A stretch of DNA of 7,754 nt from Oscillospiraceae bacterium (GTDB lineage: Bacteria > Bacillota > Clostridia > Oscillospirales > Ruminococcaceae). The DNA is taken from contig JAFTNX010000195.1 of assembly GCA_017451665.1 (NCBI GenBank), positions 1 to 7,754 of the forward strand. Direction: 5' to 3'. The notes below the pieces were generated by a model. It did no database searches. It saw only the letters and a program-made list of their open reading frames with translations, and had not been told where the DNA came from. A program made the translations under genes and the position numbers. This document shows positions 1-5,488 of this stretch, one piece after another (the stretch's first letter is position 1; every line of letters begins with the position of its first letter).

Positions 1-40
1 ATGGAAACTGTATTTTCACAGAATTTTTAATAACAACAAT

Positions 41-77
41 AAAACTCGGTAAAGCAAATAGCTCTACCGAGTTTTTT
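41..77. terminator. Bidirectional rho-independent terminator
   Basis: Bases 41-51 (AAAACTCGGTA) pair perfectly with 65-75 (TACCGAGTTTT). A short inner stem, 53-55 with 61-63, leaves a 5-base loop. On the plus strand the stem runs into six T (72-77). On the minus strand it ends in TTTT followed by ATTG. It lies 8-10 bases past the stop codon of the minus-strand regulator, so it should end that transcript. The stronger plus-strand U-tract suggests that a plus-strand gene also ends just to the left of the window. Confidence 0.85.
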
Positions 78-84
78 ATAAGTT

Positions 85-777
85 TTATTCAATAGCAATA
101 TAAACATCCATATAGTGAATACCTTCGGAATCATATTCCTTTTCAAAGCAGTCAATGATTTTTTTATCATCACAGTGCTTTATCCCGTTTATGCTCATAT
201 GAGTCATCAACAGCTTGTATGCGTTTGGAATTTTTGTGAAAGGTGAAATCATAGGATTTTTTATTGTAACAGCAATATATTTTTGCTTTTTTTGTGTGAT
301 AATCTCCATATCATCATTCACACAAGAATAATCATCAGGTAAAATCAATGCAGCGGCGTATCCGTGCATATTGAACACGTTTATCTGTTCCTGGGACAGA
401 ACAGGGAAATCCCAACCTATTATTATCGGATTTTCAACTCCAAGGGTTTCAGCCCATCTGTGTACGTGGAAAATAGCATCGTCTTCTGGCTCTCTGCTGA
501 TAACAGCATATTTTATATATCTGAAAGCCTCAACTTCTTCAATTCTTATGTCCGAATAACATTCGTCACTAATATTCAGGTCACCACGAATCAAGTCGTC
601 CATACTGCAGGAAAACAGTTCGCAAATCTCCATAACCTTGTCCATTTCAGGATATGCTGAATTAAGTTCCCATTTTGAAATGGTTTGACGTGACACGTTG
701 AGTTTTTCAGCAAGCTCCTCCTGTGTCATTTTGTTACTCATTTTTCGCAAAAATTGTAAATTCTGTCCGAAACTCAT
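85..777 (-). CDS. XRE-family regulator with C-terminal GyrI-like effector-binding domain
   Basis: Predicted cytoplasmic transcription regulator of 230 residues. Residues 7-64 form an XRE helix-turn-helix; the segment TQEELAEKLNVSRQTISKWE is the classic HTH core and is followed by the helix-5 pattern DDLIRGD. Residues about 78-230 resemble the GyrI-like/AraC effector-binding fold: the segment from IRIEEVEAFRYIKYAV, the central HGYAAALILPDDY, and an acidic C-terminal strand MDVYIAIE. Such domains bind small, often hydrophobic ligands; the ligand here is unknown. Start choice: a TTG at 786 is in frame, but the ribosome binding site AAAGGAG (minus strand of 787-793) abuts it with no spacer. The ATG at 777 has a normal 9-base spacer, so I begin there. 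The gene has its own promoter region and terminator, so it is probably monocistronic. The palindrome at its transcription start suggests autoregulation. No target gene is visible. Family assignment of the HTH is firm; the GyrI-like call is good but made by eye. Confidence 0.88.
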   Translation of the reverse strand: MSFGQNLQFLRKMSNKMTQEELAEKLNVSRQTISKWELNSAYPEMDKVMEICELFSCSMDDLIRGDLNISDECYSDIRIEEVEAFRYIKYAVISREPEDDAIFHVHRWAETLGVENPIIIGWDFPVLSQEQINVFNMHGYAAALILPDDYSCVNDDMEIITQKKQKYIAVTIKNPMISPFTKIPNAYKLLMTHMSINGIKHCDDKKIIDCFEKEYDSEGIHYMDVYIAIE

Positions 778-796
778 ATTGCACAACTCCTTTGTA

Positions 797-819
797 TATG
801 ATAAGGAAATCTTATCATA
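797..819. promoter_or_regulatory. Palindrome at regulator start site, putative operator
   Basis: TATGATAAG (797-805) and CTTATCATA (811-819) are perfect 9-bp inverted arms around GAAAT. With the -10 at 828-833, transcription should start near 821, so the palindrome covers roughly +2 to +25 and ends just before the ribosome binding site. This is a typical place for a repressor to block its own promoter. It could also fold as a 5' UTR hairpin in RNA. Binding by the adjacent XRE protein is inference. Confidence 0.55.
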
Positions 820-827
820 AAAGCAGA

Positions 828-833
828 ATTATA
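828..833 (-). promoter_or_regulatory. -10 box of the XRE/GyrI-like regulator promoter
   Basis: The minus strand reads a perfect TATAAT here, 51 bases upstream of the chosen ATG. At 16-18 bases further upstream the hexamers are A-rich (for example AAAAGA) and do not resemble TTGACA, so the -35 element is weak. This fits a low-activity or activator-dependent promoter. Called from motif and position only. Confidence 0.5.
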
Positions 834-859
834 TCCACCAACTTTACAGTTCTTTTTTA

Positions 860-892
860 AAGATAAATGCAACTCAAGGTTGCATTTATCTT
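860..892 (-). terminator. Hairpin at the mfd stop codon, probable terminator
   Basis: A 14-bp perfect stem (860-873 with 879-892, core GATAAATGCAAC/GTTGCATTTATC) closes a 5-base loop. It overlaps the mfd stop codon at 891-893. On the minus strand the stem ends in ATCTTT and then A-rich sequence, so the U-tract is poor. It may terminate inefficiently, act as a 3' stabilising hairpin, or let some transcription run on into the downstream regulator. Confidence 0.55.
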
Positions 893-3800
893 ATCTGTTT
901 TTATTCATAAGGTCGATAACTTCTTTCATAAGGTCGGCAGTTTTCTGCTTTTTGTCAAGTCTTACTGCAAAATACGGTTTCTTGACATCATTAAAAAGAA
1001 GTCTGTTTTTATAGCTTCCCATAAGTGCCTGAATCTGTTCAACAGTAGGGGATTTGATAAAGAAAAGAATGTTTTCGCCACGCTGTGTGATTTCTGTAAT
1101 TCCCAGCGAAGAAGCTGTGTTTCTCATAAGAGCAACATTCACAAGCCCCACAACCGATTTCGGCGGTTCGCCGTATCTGTCAATAAGCTCGTCGATTACA
1201 TCCTGCGAATCCTCTTCACTTTCGATTGAAGCAATTCTTCGGTAGCAGTCAATTCGCTGTGTAAGACTTTCAATGTAGCTTTCAGGAATGTATGCGTCAA
1301 TGGAAATGTCAACAAGACAGTCCTCCGAGCTTTTTGGCATAGCCTCGCCCTTCTGTTCAGCAATAGCCTCGTTTAAAAGCCTAAGGTACATTTCGTATCC
1401 CACAGCTTCCATATGCCCGTGCTGTCTGCCACTTAAAATTGACCCTGCACCTCTAATTTCAAGGTCACGCAAAGCAATTCTGAAACCTGAACCAAACTGT
1501 GTGAATTCTCTTATTGCGTTAAGTCGCTTTGATGCGATTTCTGTAAGAACTTTTCCACGTCTGAATGTGAAGTAGGCAAAAGCACGTCTGCTTGAACGCC
1601 CTACACGACCTCTCAGCTGATAAAGCTGTGAAAGTCCCAGCCTGTCAGCGTCCTCAATAATAAGGGTATTCACATTTGAAACGTCAACTCCCGTTTCAAT
1701 GAGCGTAGTACAAACAAGAATGTCAATTTCGTGGTCGATAAGCTGTCGCCAGATTTCCGAAAGCTCATTTTCAGGAATTTGTCCGTGTGCTGACGCAATT
1801 CTCGCTTCAGGTAACATCTGCTGTAATTTATATACACAGGCGTCGATAGTTTCAATTCTGTTGTGAATGTAATACACCTGCCCACCACGACGAAGTTCCT
1901 TTGCGATAGCCTGTGCCACAACTCCGTCATTGTGTTCAATAACATAAGTCTGGATAGGGTGTCTGTCCTGTGGTGGCTCTTCAATAACCGACATATCACG
2001 GATACCACTCATAGCCATGTTAAGCGTTCTCGGGATAGGTGTAGCCGAAAGCGTCAGCACGTCAACACCACTAAAAAGCTCCTTGAAACGTTCCTTGTGC
2101 TTAACTCCGAAACGCTGTTCCTCGTCAATAATTACAAGCCCTAAATTCTTGAATTTAACATCCTTCTGAACAAGTCGGTGTGTACCTATTACAAGGTCAA
2201 TTGTTCCGTTGTTGAGCTGTCTTATAATCTGCTGTTGCTGTTTTGGAGTACGAAAACGTGACAGCAATTCAACCTTTATCGGGAAATGCTCAAAACGTTT
2301 TATAGCTGTCTGATAGTGCTGCCACGCTAAAACCGTGGTAGGCACTAAAATTGCACACTGCTTTGAGTCCAGCATACATTTAAAGGCTGCACGCAAAGCA
2401 ACCTCTGTTTTTCCAAAGCCAACGTCACCACAAAGAAGTCTGTCCATAGGGACTTCTCTTTGCATATCCTGCTTGATTTCTTCAATGGCACGAAGCTGGT
2501 CGTCGGTTTCCTGATAGTCAAATCTCTCCTCAAAATCTGCCTGCCAGTCGTTGTCAGCTGAAAAAGCAAAGCCCTTTGACATCTGACGCTGTGCATAAAG
2601 CTTTATAAGCTCATCAGCCATATCCTTTACGGCAGTTTTAACTCTTGTTCGTGTTTTCTGCCACTCGGTTGAATTTAACTTGTTCAGCTTAACAGAGCTG
2701 TCATCTCTCGGCCCGATATAACGTGAAACAAGGTCAAGCTGTGTTACAGGAACATAAAGTACATCTGTGCCGGCGTATTTTATGGTGATGTAGTCCTTAG
2801 TAATTCCACCGTTTTCTAGCTTTGAAATACCTGCAAAACGACCAATTCCGTAAAGGCTGTGAACAACCAAATCCCCCGAAGAAATATCCGAAAGATTTTT
2901 GATTTCCTCGCCTTTTTTACGCTTAGGCTTTGTTTTCTTTTTGGAATTTAAAGCCTTCATCTGTGTGAGAAGGGCACATTTCGTATCAGGGTATTCAAAA
3001 CCACCAGAAACCGAGCCTTCCCTGACGTAAACCATTTTTGGAATGATTTCTGATTTTTCGCTGAAAATTTCAGCAGGAATACCTGCCTCACGCAAATCAT
3101 TTACAATGATAGGAACAGTTTTTTCACTTCCTGCAAAAACCACAACGCAGTATTTTTCCCTCACGAATGTGTCAAGCTCTTCGATAAGGTGTTTGATGTC
3201 ACCACCCCAGCTTGCTGTCTGATAGCAGTTAGCGTTTATGAGAGTTTTGATAGTTATGTCGTTGTTTCCACGCATAAATGTGTCAAGAAGTACAAGTCTT
3301 GTTTTTTCACATCTCAAAAGCAAATCTGAAAATTCCAGATAAAAGCCTTCAAGACTTTTAAAAAGTATGCCTTCCTCGTACATTATCTTTAAATCTTCAG
3401 AAAGCTGACCTAAAAAGCCCTTTGACTTTTCAAGGCAATTCTGATATTCTGAAATAACAGTAAGCTGTGAAAAATAATCAAAAACCGTTCCCGTTTCTTC
3501 ATAGGCAAGCTTGTAGTATTTGTCCTTGTTTGTAAGGGAAATACCAGCTTTTATAAGGTCGATGTCGTTGTTTAAAAACTGTCTTATGAGGTCGGTTTTT
3601 CTGCCCCTCACTCTTGAAGAAACAGCCTCAATTCTTGAAATAAATTCCTCGTCCGAAGAAAAAATAATCTCGTTTGCAGGACGGATTGTAATTTTGTCAA
3701 TGGTGTCAGTTCTTCGCTGTGACTCAACGTCAAAATAAGAAATGCTGTCGATTTCGTCGCCCCACAGCTCAATTCTCACTGGGTTTTTTGACTGGACAGG

Positions 3801-4346
3801 GAAGATGTCAACGATACTTCCTCTTATGGAAAACTGCGACTGCCCCTCGACCTGTTCGGCCTTTGTGTATCCTGATGAAACAAGTTTCTGAGTAAGCTTA
3901 GCTGTATCAATTTCGCTTGCGGAAGAAATTTCAAAGGAGTATTCCTCTAATTTTTTTGGTGGAATAGTGCCTTGCAGACAAGCCTCAACTGACGCAGTCA
4001 TAATTTTGCATTCGCCACTCAAAATTCTGCTTAAAGCCTCAATTCTCATATGCTCGTATTCGTAGGAAATGCCCTCGATGTGTGTAAAGTTATAATCCTT
4101 TGCAGGATAAAAGCAACACAAATCGCCTCCGTAGAGCTGATTTATGTCGTCGCATAAACGTCTTGCAGAGGCTTCCTCGTCGCATATTATAAGTAGCTGT
4201 GAAAGTCGGGAAAGTCCCACAGCAACGTGTGCCTTGTGAATGTTAGAAACACCCGTCAGTGAAAGGGGAGTTTTCCCGTTTAAAACAGCCTTTTCAGTAT
4301 CCTTGTAAAAGGGTTGGTTTTTTATAATTTCGCTGAAAATATTCAA
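891..4346 (-). CDS. mfd: Transcription-repair coupling factor Mfd
   Basis: ATP-driven DNA translocase that pushes or removes RNA polymerase stalled at DNA lesions and recruits UvrA to start nucleotide excision repair. Its 1151 residues match the family (about 1150-1180). Domains in order: a UvrB-like N-terminal module (about 1-340) with a degenerate P-loop near T31-H40, as expected for the non-ATPase copy; the RNA-polymerase-interacting domain starting at G491 (GDLVVHSLYGIGRF) and running to about 555; the RecG-like helicase motor with Walker A GDVGFGKT (640-647), DEEQ box (741-744), motif III TLSATPIPRTL, and motif VI QLRGRVGR (910-917); then the C-terminal TRCF/D7 domain from about 1009. 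All motor motifs look intact. Start: the only workable one is TTG at 4346, with AAAGGTG (4354-4360) upstream and an in-frame TAA at 4367-4369 before any other start. It follows pth by 17 bases, a widely conserved pairing in Firmicutes, so it is probably translated from the pth transcript. Confidence 0.98.
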   Translation of the reverse strand: MNIFSEIIKNQPFYKDTEKAVLNGKTPLSLTGVSNIHKAHVAVGLSRLSQLLIICDEEASARRLCDDINQLYGGDLCCFYPAKDYNFTHIEGISYEYEHMRIEALSRILSGECKIMTASVEACLQGTIPPKKLEEYSFEISSASEIDTAKLTQKLVSSGYTKAEQVEGQSQFSIRGSIVDIFPVQSKNPVRIELWGDEIDSISYFDVESQRRTDTIDKITIRPANEIIFSSDEEFISRIEAVSSRVRGRKTDLIRQFLNNDIDLIKAGISLTNKDKYYKLAYEETGTVFDYFSQLTVISEYQNCLEKSKGFLGQLSEDLKIMYEEGILFKSLEGFYLEFSDLLLRCEKTRLVLLDTFMRGNNDITIKTLINANCYQTASWGGDIKHLIEELDTFVREKYCVVVFAGSEKTVPIIVNDLREAGIPAEIFSEKSEIIPKMVYVREGSVSGGFEYPDTKCALLTQMKALNSKKKTKPKRKKGEEIKNLSDISSGDLVVHSLYGIGRFAGISKLENGGITKDYITIKYAGTDVLYVPVTQLDLVSRYIGPRDDSSVKLNKLNSTEWQKTRTRVKTAVKDMADELIKLYAQRQMSKGFAFSADNDWQADFEERFDYQETDDQLRAIEEIKQDMQREVPMDRLLCGDVGFGKTEVALRAAFKCMLDSKQCAILVPTTVLAWQHYQTAIKRFEHFPIKVELLSRFRTPKQQQQIIRQLNNGTIDLVIGTHRLVQKDVKFKNLGLVIIDEEQRFGVKHKERFKELFSGVDVLTLSATPIPRTLNMAMSGIRDMSVIEEPPQDRHPIQTYVIEHNDGVVAQAIAKELRRGGQVYYIHNRIETIDACVYKLQQMLPEARIASAHGQIPENELSEIWRQLIDHEIDILVCTTLIETGVDVSNVNTLIIEDADRLGLSQLYQLRGRVGRSSRRAFAYFTFRRGKVLTEIASKRLNAIREFTQFGSGFRIALRDLEIRGAGSILSGRQHGHMEAVGYEMYLRLLNEAIAEQKGEAMPKSSEDCLVDISIDAYIPESYIESLTQRIDCYRRIASIESEEDSQDVIDELIDRYGEPPKSVVGLVNVALMRNTASSLGITEITQRGENILFFIKSPTVEQIQALMGSYKNRLLFNDVKKPYFAVRLDKKQKTADLMKEVIDLMNKNR

Positions 4347-4363
4347 TGTATTGCACCTTTTCT

Positions 4364-4987
4364 TTAAGAGTTAAAAGAGTTCATAGCCTTGTCAATCTGT
4401 CCAGAAACTATCTTTTCGACAGCCTCGCAGGCGTTATCAAGGGCAGTTTTAAGAGCCTTCATTTCGTCGTCAGAAAACCTGGAAAGCACCCAGTCAGCAA
4501 GGTTGTAATCAGGATGTGGTTTCTTTCCCACACCCATTTTAATTCTCGGAAAATCCTCGCTTCCTGTCAGTTCAACAATACTTCTTATGCCGTTGTGACC
4601 ACCGTGAGAACCCTTTCTGCGAATTCTCATTTTTGACGGTTCAAGGGAAATATCATCATAGATAACAAGTACGTTTTCTATTGGAATTTTGTAGAAATTC
4701 ATCGCCTCAACAACAGCTTCGCCAGAGTTATTCATATAGGTCTGAGGCTTCATAACAAGACAGCATTTCCCACCGATATTCACTTCGCCGACGTAGGATT
4801 TGAATTTTGCCTTTTTAACCTCAAAGCTCATTTTTTCGCAAAGTCTGTCGATAGTTAAAAAGCCTGCATTGTGGCGTGTGTTTTCGTATTGAATACCAGG
4901 GTTTCCAAGTCCCACGATAATAAATTCAGGCTTGCCCTTTGAAGCTTTCTGTTCGTCAAGCTTGTTAAAAATATCCCATATGCTCAT
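4364..4987 (-). CDS. pth: Peptidyl-tRNA hydrolase (Pth)
   Basis: Essential cytoplasmic esterase that cleaves peptidyl-tRNA dropped by ribosomes, recycling tRNA. The family signatures are present in order: VGLGNPG with N29; NTRHNAG with catalytic H39 (H20 in E. coli); KPQTYMNNSG with M85 and N86; VIYDD with D111 (E. coli D93); GGHNG with N132 (E. coli N114). All active-site residues are retained. The protein has 207 residues, against about 185-195 for the classic enzymes, because of an N-terminal extension of about 20 residues (MSIWDIFNKLDEQKASKGKP) ahead of the first strand. This start is the only Met available, and a good ribosome binding site (AAAGG at 4996-5000, 8-base spacer) supports it. 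The gene is first in the pth-mfd pair. Its leader is about 180 nt if the promoter at 5172-5200 is used, and it holds a terminator-like hairpin (5053-5089) that could limit expression. Confidence 0.97.
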   Translation of the reverse strand: MSIWDIFNKLDEQKASKGKPEFIIVGLGNPGIQYENTRHNAGFLTIDRLCEKMSFEVKKAKFKSYVGEVNIGGKCCLVMKPQTYMNNSGEAVVEAMNFYKIPIENVLVIYDDISLEPSKMRIRRKGSHGGHNGIRSIVELTGSEDFPRIKMGVGKKPHPDYNLADWVLSRFSDDEMKALKTALDNACEAVEKIVSGQIDKAMNSFNS

Positions 4988-5013
4988 ATTATATTCCTTT
5001 CAAAACCACTTTA

Positions 5014-5038
5014 ACCCCATTACCGTAAGGTATGGGGT
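5014..5038 (-). other. Hairpin in the pth leader, next to the ribosome binding site
   Basis: ACCCCAT (5014-5020) pairs with ATGGGGT (5032-5038). After one bulged base (5021), ACC (5022-5024) pairs with GGT (5029-5031) around a four-base loop. In the pth mRNA this stable, GC-richer stem lies 13 bases before the AAAGG ribosome binding site. It does not hide that site, but it could affect mRNA stability or ribosome loading. No U-tract follows on the minus strand, so I do not call it a terminator. Confidence 0.5.
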
Positions 5039-5052
5039 GTTTGTTTATGTAT

Positions 5053-5089
5053 AAAAAATCTCATCTATGCTATTTTAACATAGATGAGA
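5053..5089 (-). terminator. Rho-independent terminator inside the pth leader
   Basis: TCTCATCTATG (5059-5069) and CATAGATGAGA (5079-5089) form an 11-bp perfect stem with a 9-base loop. On the minus strand the stem is followed directly by TTTTTT (5058-5053). That is a complete intrinsic terminator in the minus direction only; the plus side lacks a T-tract. It sits between the likely pth promoter (5172-5200) and pth itself. It could therefore be a transcription attenuator for pth-mfd, the 3' end of a short RNA of about 110 nt, or a guard against read-through. Confidence 0.75.
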
Positions 5090-5110
5090 GAAATTTGCAA
5101 GAGGGAATTC

Positions 5111-5131
5111 AATGCACAATGCACAATTTAC
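5111..5131. repeat. Short tandem heptamer repeat
   Basis: Two exact copies of AATGCAC (5111-5117, 5118-5124) are followed by a decayed third copy, AATTTAC (5125-5131). Short tandem heptamers of this TGCACAAT type are dispersed in non-coding DNA of some Firmicutes and cyanobacteria. This may be such an element or the remnant of one. It lies in the predicted leader between the minus-strand promoter and the terminator hairpin. It has no known function and is too short to rule out chance. Confidence 0.4.
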
Positions 5132-5141
5132 AACGAGTCTT

Positions 5142-5170
5142 TTGGTATGACCGTATGGTTTTAATGTAAT
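5142..5170 (+). promoter_or_regulatory. Candidate promoter for the small XRE gene
   Basis: TTGGTA (5142-5147) and TGTAAT (5165-5170) are 17 bases apart, giving a predicted start near 5177 and a leader of about 60 bases. The -35 differs from TTGACA at two positions and the -10 from TATAAT at one. Other AT-rich -10-like words nearby (TATAAA at 5181, TATGAT at 5187) lack a good -35. Both palindromes (5176-5193 and 5201-5218) lie downstream of this promoter, where a bound repressor could block it. Confidence 0.35.
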
Positions 5171-5171
5171 A

Positions 5172-5200
5172 AATATATCATATAAATATGATAAAGTCAA
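5172..5200 (-). promoter_or_regulatory. Strong sigma-A-type promoter reading toward pth-mfd
   Basis: On the minus strand TTGACT (5200-5195) and TATATT (5177-5172) are separated by exactly 17 bases. This is the best -35/-10 pair in the window. Transcription should begin near 5165 and run left through the heptamer repeat and the terminator hairpin into pth. A palindrome (5176-5193) fills nearly the whole spacer and touches the -10, so a protein bound there would shut the promoter. Confidence 0.65.
5176..5193. promoter_or_regulatory. 18-bp palindrome within the pth-side promoter, putative operator
   Basis: TATCATAT (5176-5183) and ATATGATA (5186-5193) are perfect 8-bp inverted arms around AA. 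The site lies between the -35 and -10 of the minus-strand promoter and 44-61 bases before the XRE start codon. Position and symmetry suit a dimeric XRE repressor. The AT-rich composition means some of this symmetry could be chance. Confidence 0.45.
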
Positions 5201-5218
5201 TAGTACTGATTAGTACTA
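5201..5218. promoter_or_regulatory. Second 18-bp inverted repeat (AGTACT pair), putative operator
   Basis: TAGTACT (5201-5207) and AGTACTA (5212-5218) are perfect 7-bp arms around GATT. Each AGTACT is itself palindromic, so the site is both a direct and an inverted repeat. It begins one base beyond the -35 of the minus-strand promoter and ends six bases before the ribosome binding site of the XRE gene. It is well placed for autoregulation, or as an RNA stem next to that ribosome binding site. Confidence 0.5.
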
Positions 5219-5236
5219 ATTTTTGGAGGTGTGAGT

Positions 5237-5449
5237 ATGTATTTTCAGAGGCTCAGAGATTTGAGAGAAGATAAGGATATGAGCCAGACACAGATAGCTG
5301 AACTTCTCTTTACAAGTCAGACAGTATACTCACGTTATGAGCGTGGTGTAAGAACAATCCCCGTTGAGCATCTTCTTATTTTAGCTGATTTTTATGGGGT
5401 TTCCACCGACTACATTTTAGGCAGAACAAATGAAAAAACCACAAACTAA
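5237..5449 (+). CDS. Small single-domain XRE-family DNA-binding protein
   Basis: 70-residue protein that is almost entirely one XRE/HTH_3 domain. The segment MSQTQIAELLFTSQTVYSRY with the following ERG carries the two HTH helices, and the rest of the five-helix bundle ends with LLILADFYGVSTDYILGRT near residue 63. There is no effector, dimerisation or membrane domain beyond it, so it resembles compact phage-type or SinR-like repressors. Start choice: a GTG at 5231 is in frame, but GGAGGT (5225-5230) abuts it; the ATG at 5237 has a 6-base spacer and is preferred. It faces away from pth-mfd, converges on glmU, and no toxin or metabolic partner is next to it, so a toxin-antitoxin role has no support here. 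Two palindromes just upstream suggest it controls itself and perhaps pth-mfd. Target and signal are unknown. Confidence 0.85.
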   Translation: MYFQRLRDLREDKDMSQTQIAELLFTSQTVYSRYERGVRTIPVEHLLILADFYGVSTDYILGRTNEKTTN

Positions 5450-5488
5450 AAGCGTCACTACTTAAAAAAGTAATGACGCTTGTTTTTT
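5450..5488. terminator. Bidirectional terminator between the small XRE gene and glmU
   Basis: AAGCGTCA (5450-5457) pairs with TGACGCTT (5474-5481). After one C/A mismatch, five more pairs (5459-5463 with 5468-5472) close on a 4-base A loop. On the plus strand the stem is followed by GTTTTTTATTT; on the minus strand by TTTTAGTTTG. It starts directly after the XRE stop codon (5447-5449), and its plus-strand T-tract overlaps the glmU stop codon (5487-5489). It serves both convergent genes. Confidence 0.88.

Noticed and set aside
1..30. Plus-strand frame open from base 1 to a TAA at 28-30, ending in METVFSQNF, just before the terminator.
   Set aside because: It could be the 3' end of a plus-strand gene to the left, but nine codons cannot be told from chance and no family is recognisable.
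867..1229. 120-codon plus-strand open frame, antisense to the end of mfd.
   Set aside because: It lies inside the firmly assigned mfd gene, has no good ribosome binding site or promoter, and matches no family; it follows from mfd codon use. The same applies to the other antisense or out-of-frame reading frames inside mfd, pth and glmU.
5237..5449. Small XRE protein as the antitoxin of a toxin-antitoxin pair.
   Set aside because: No toxin-like gene is adjacent; the neighbours are pth and glmU, both ordinary housekeeping genes.
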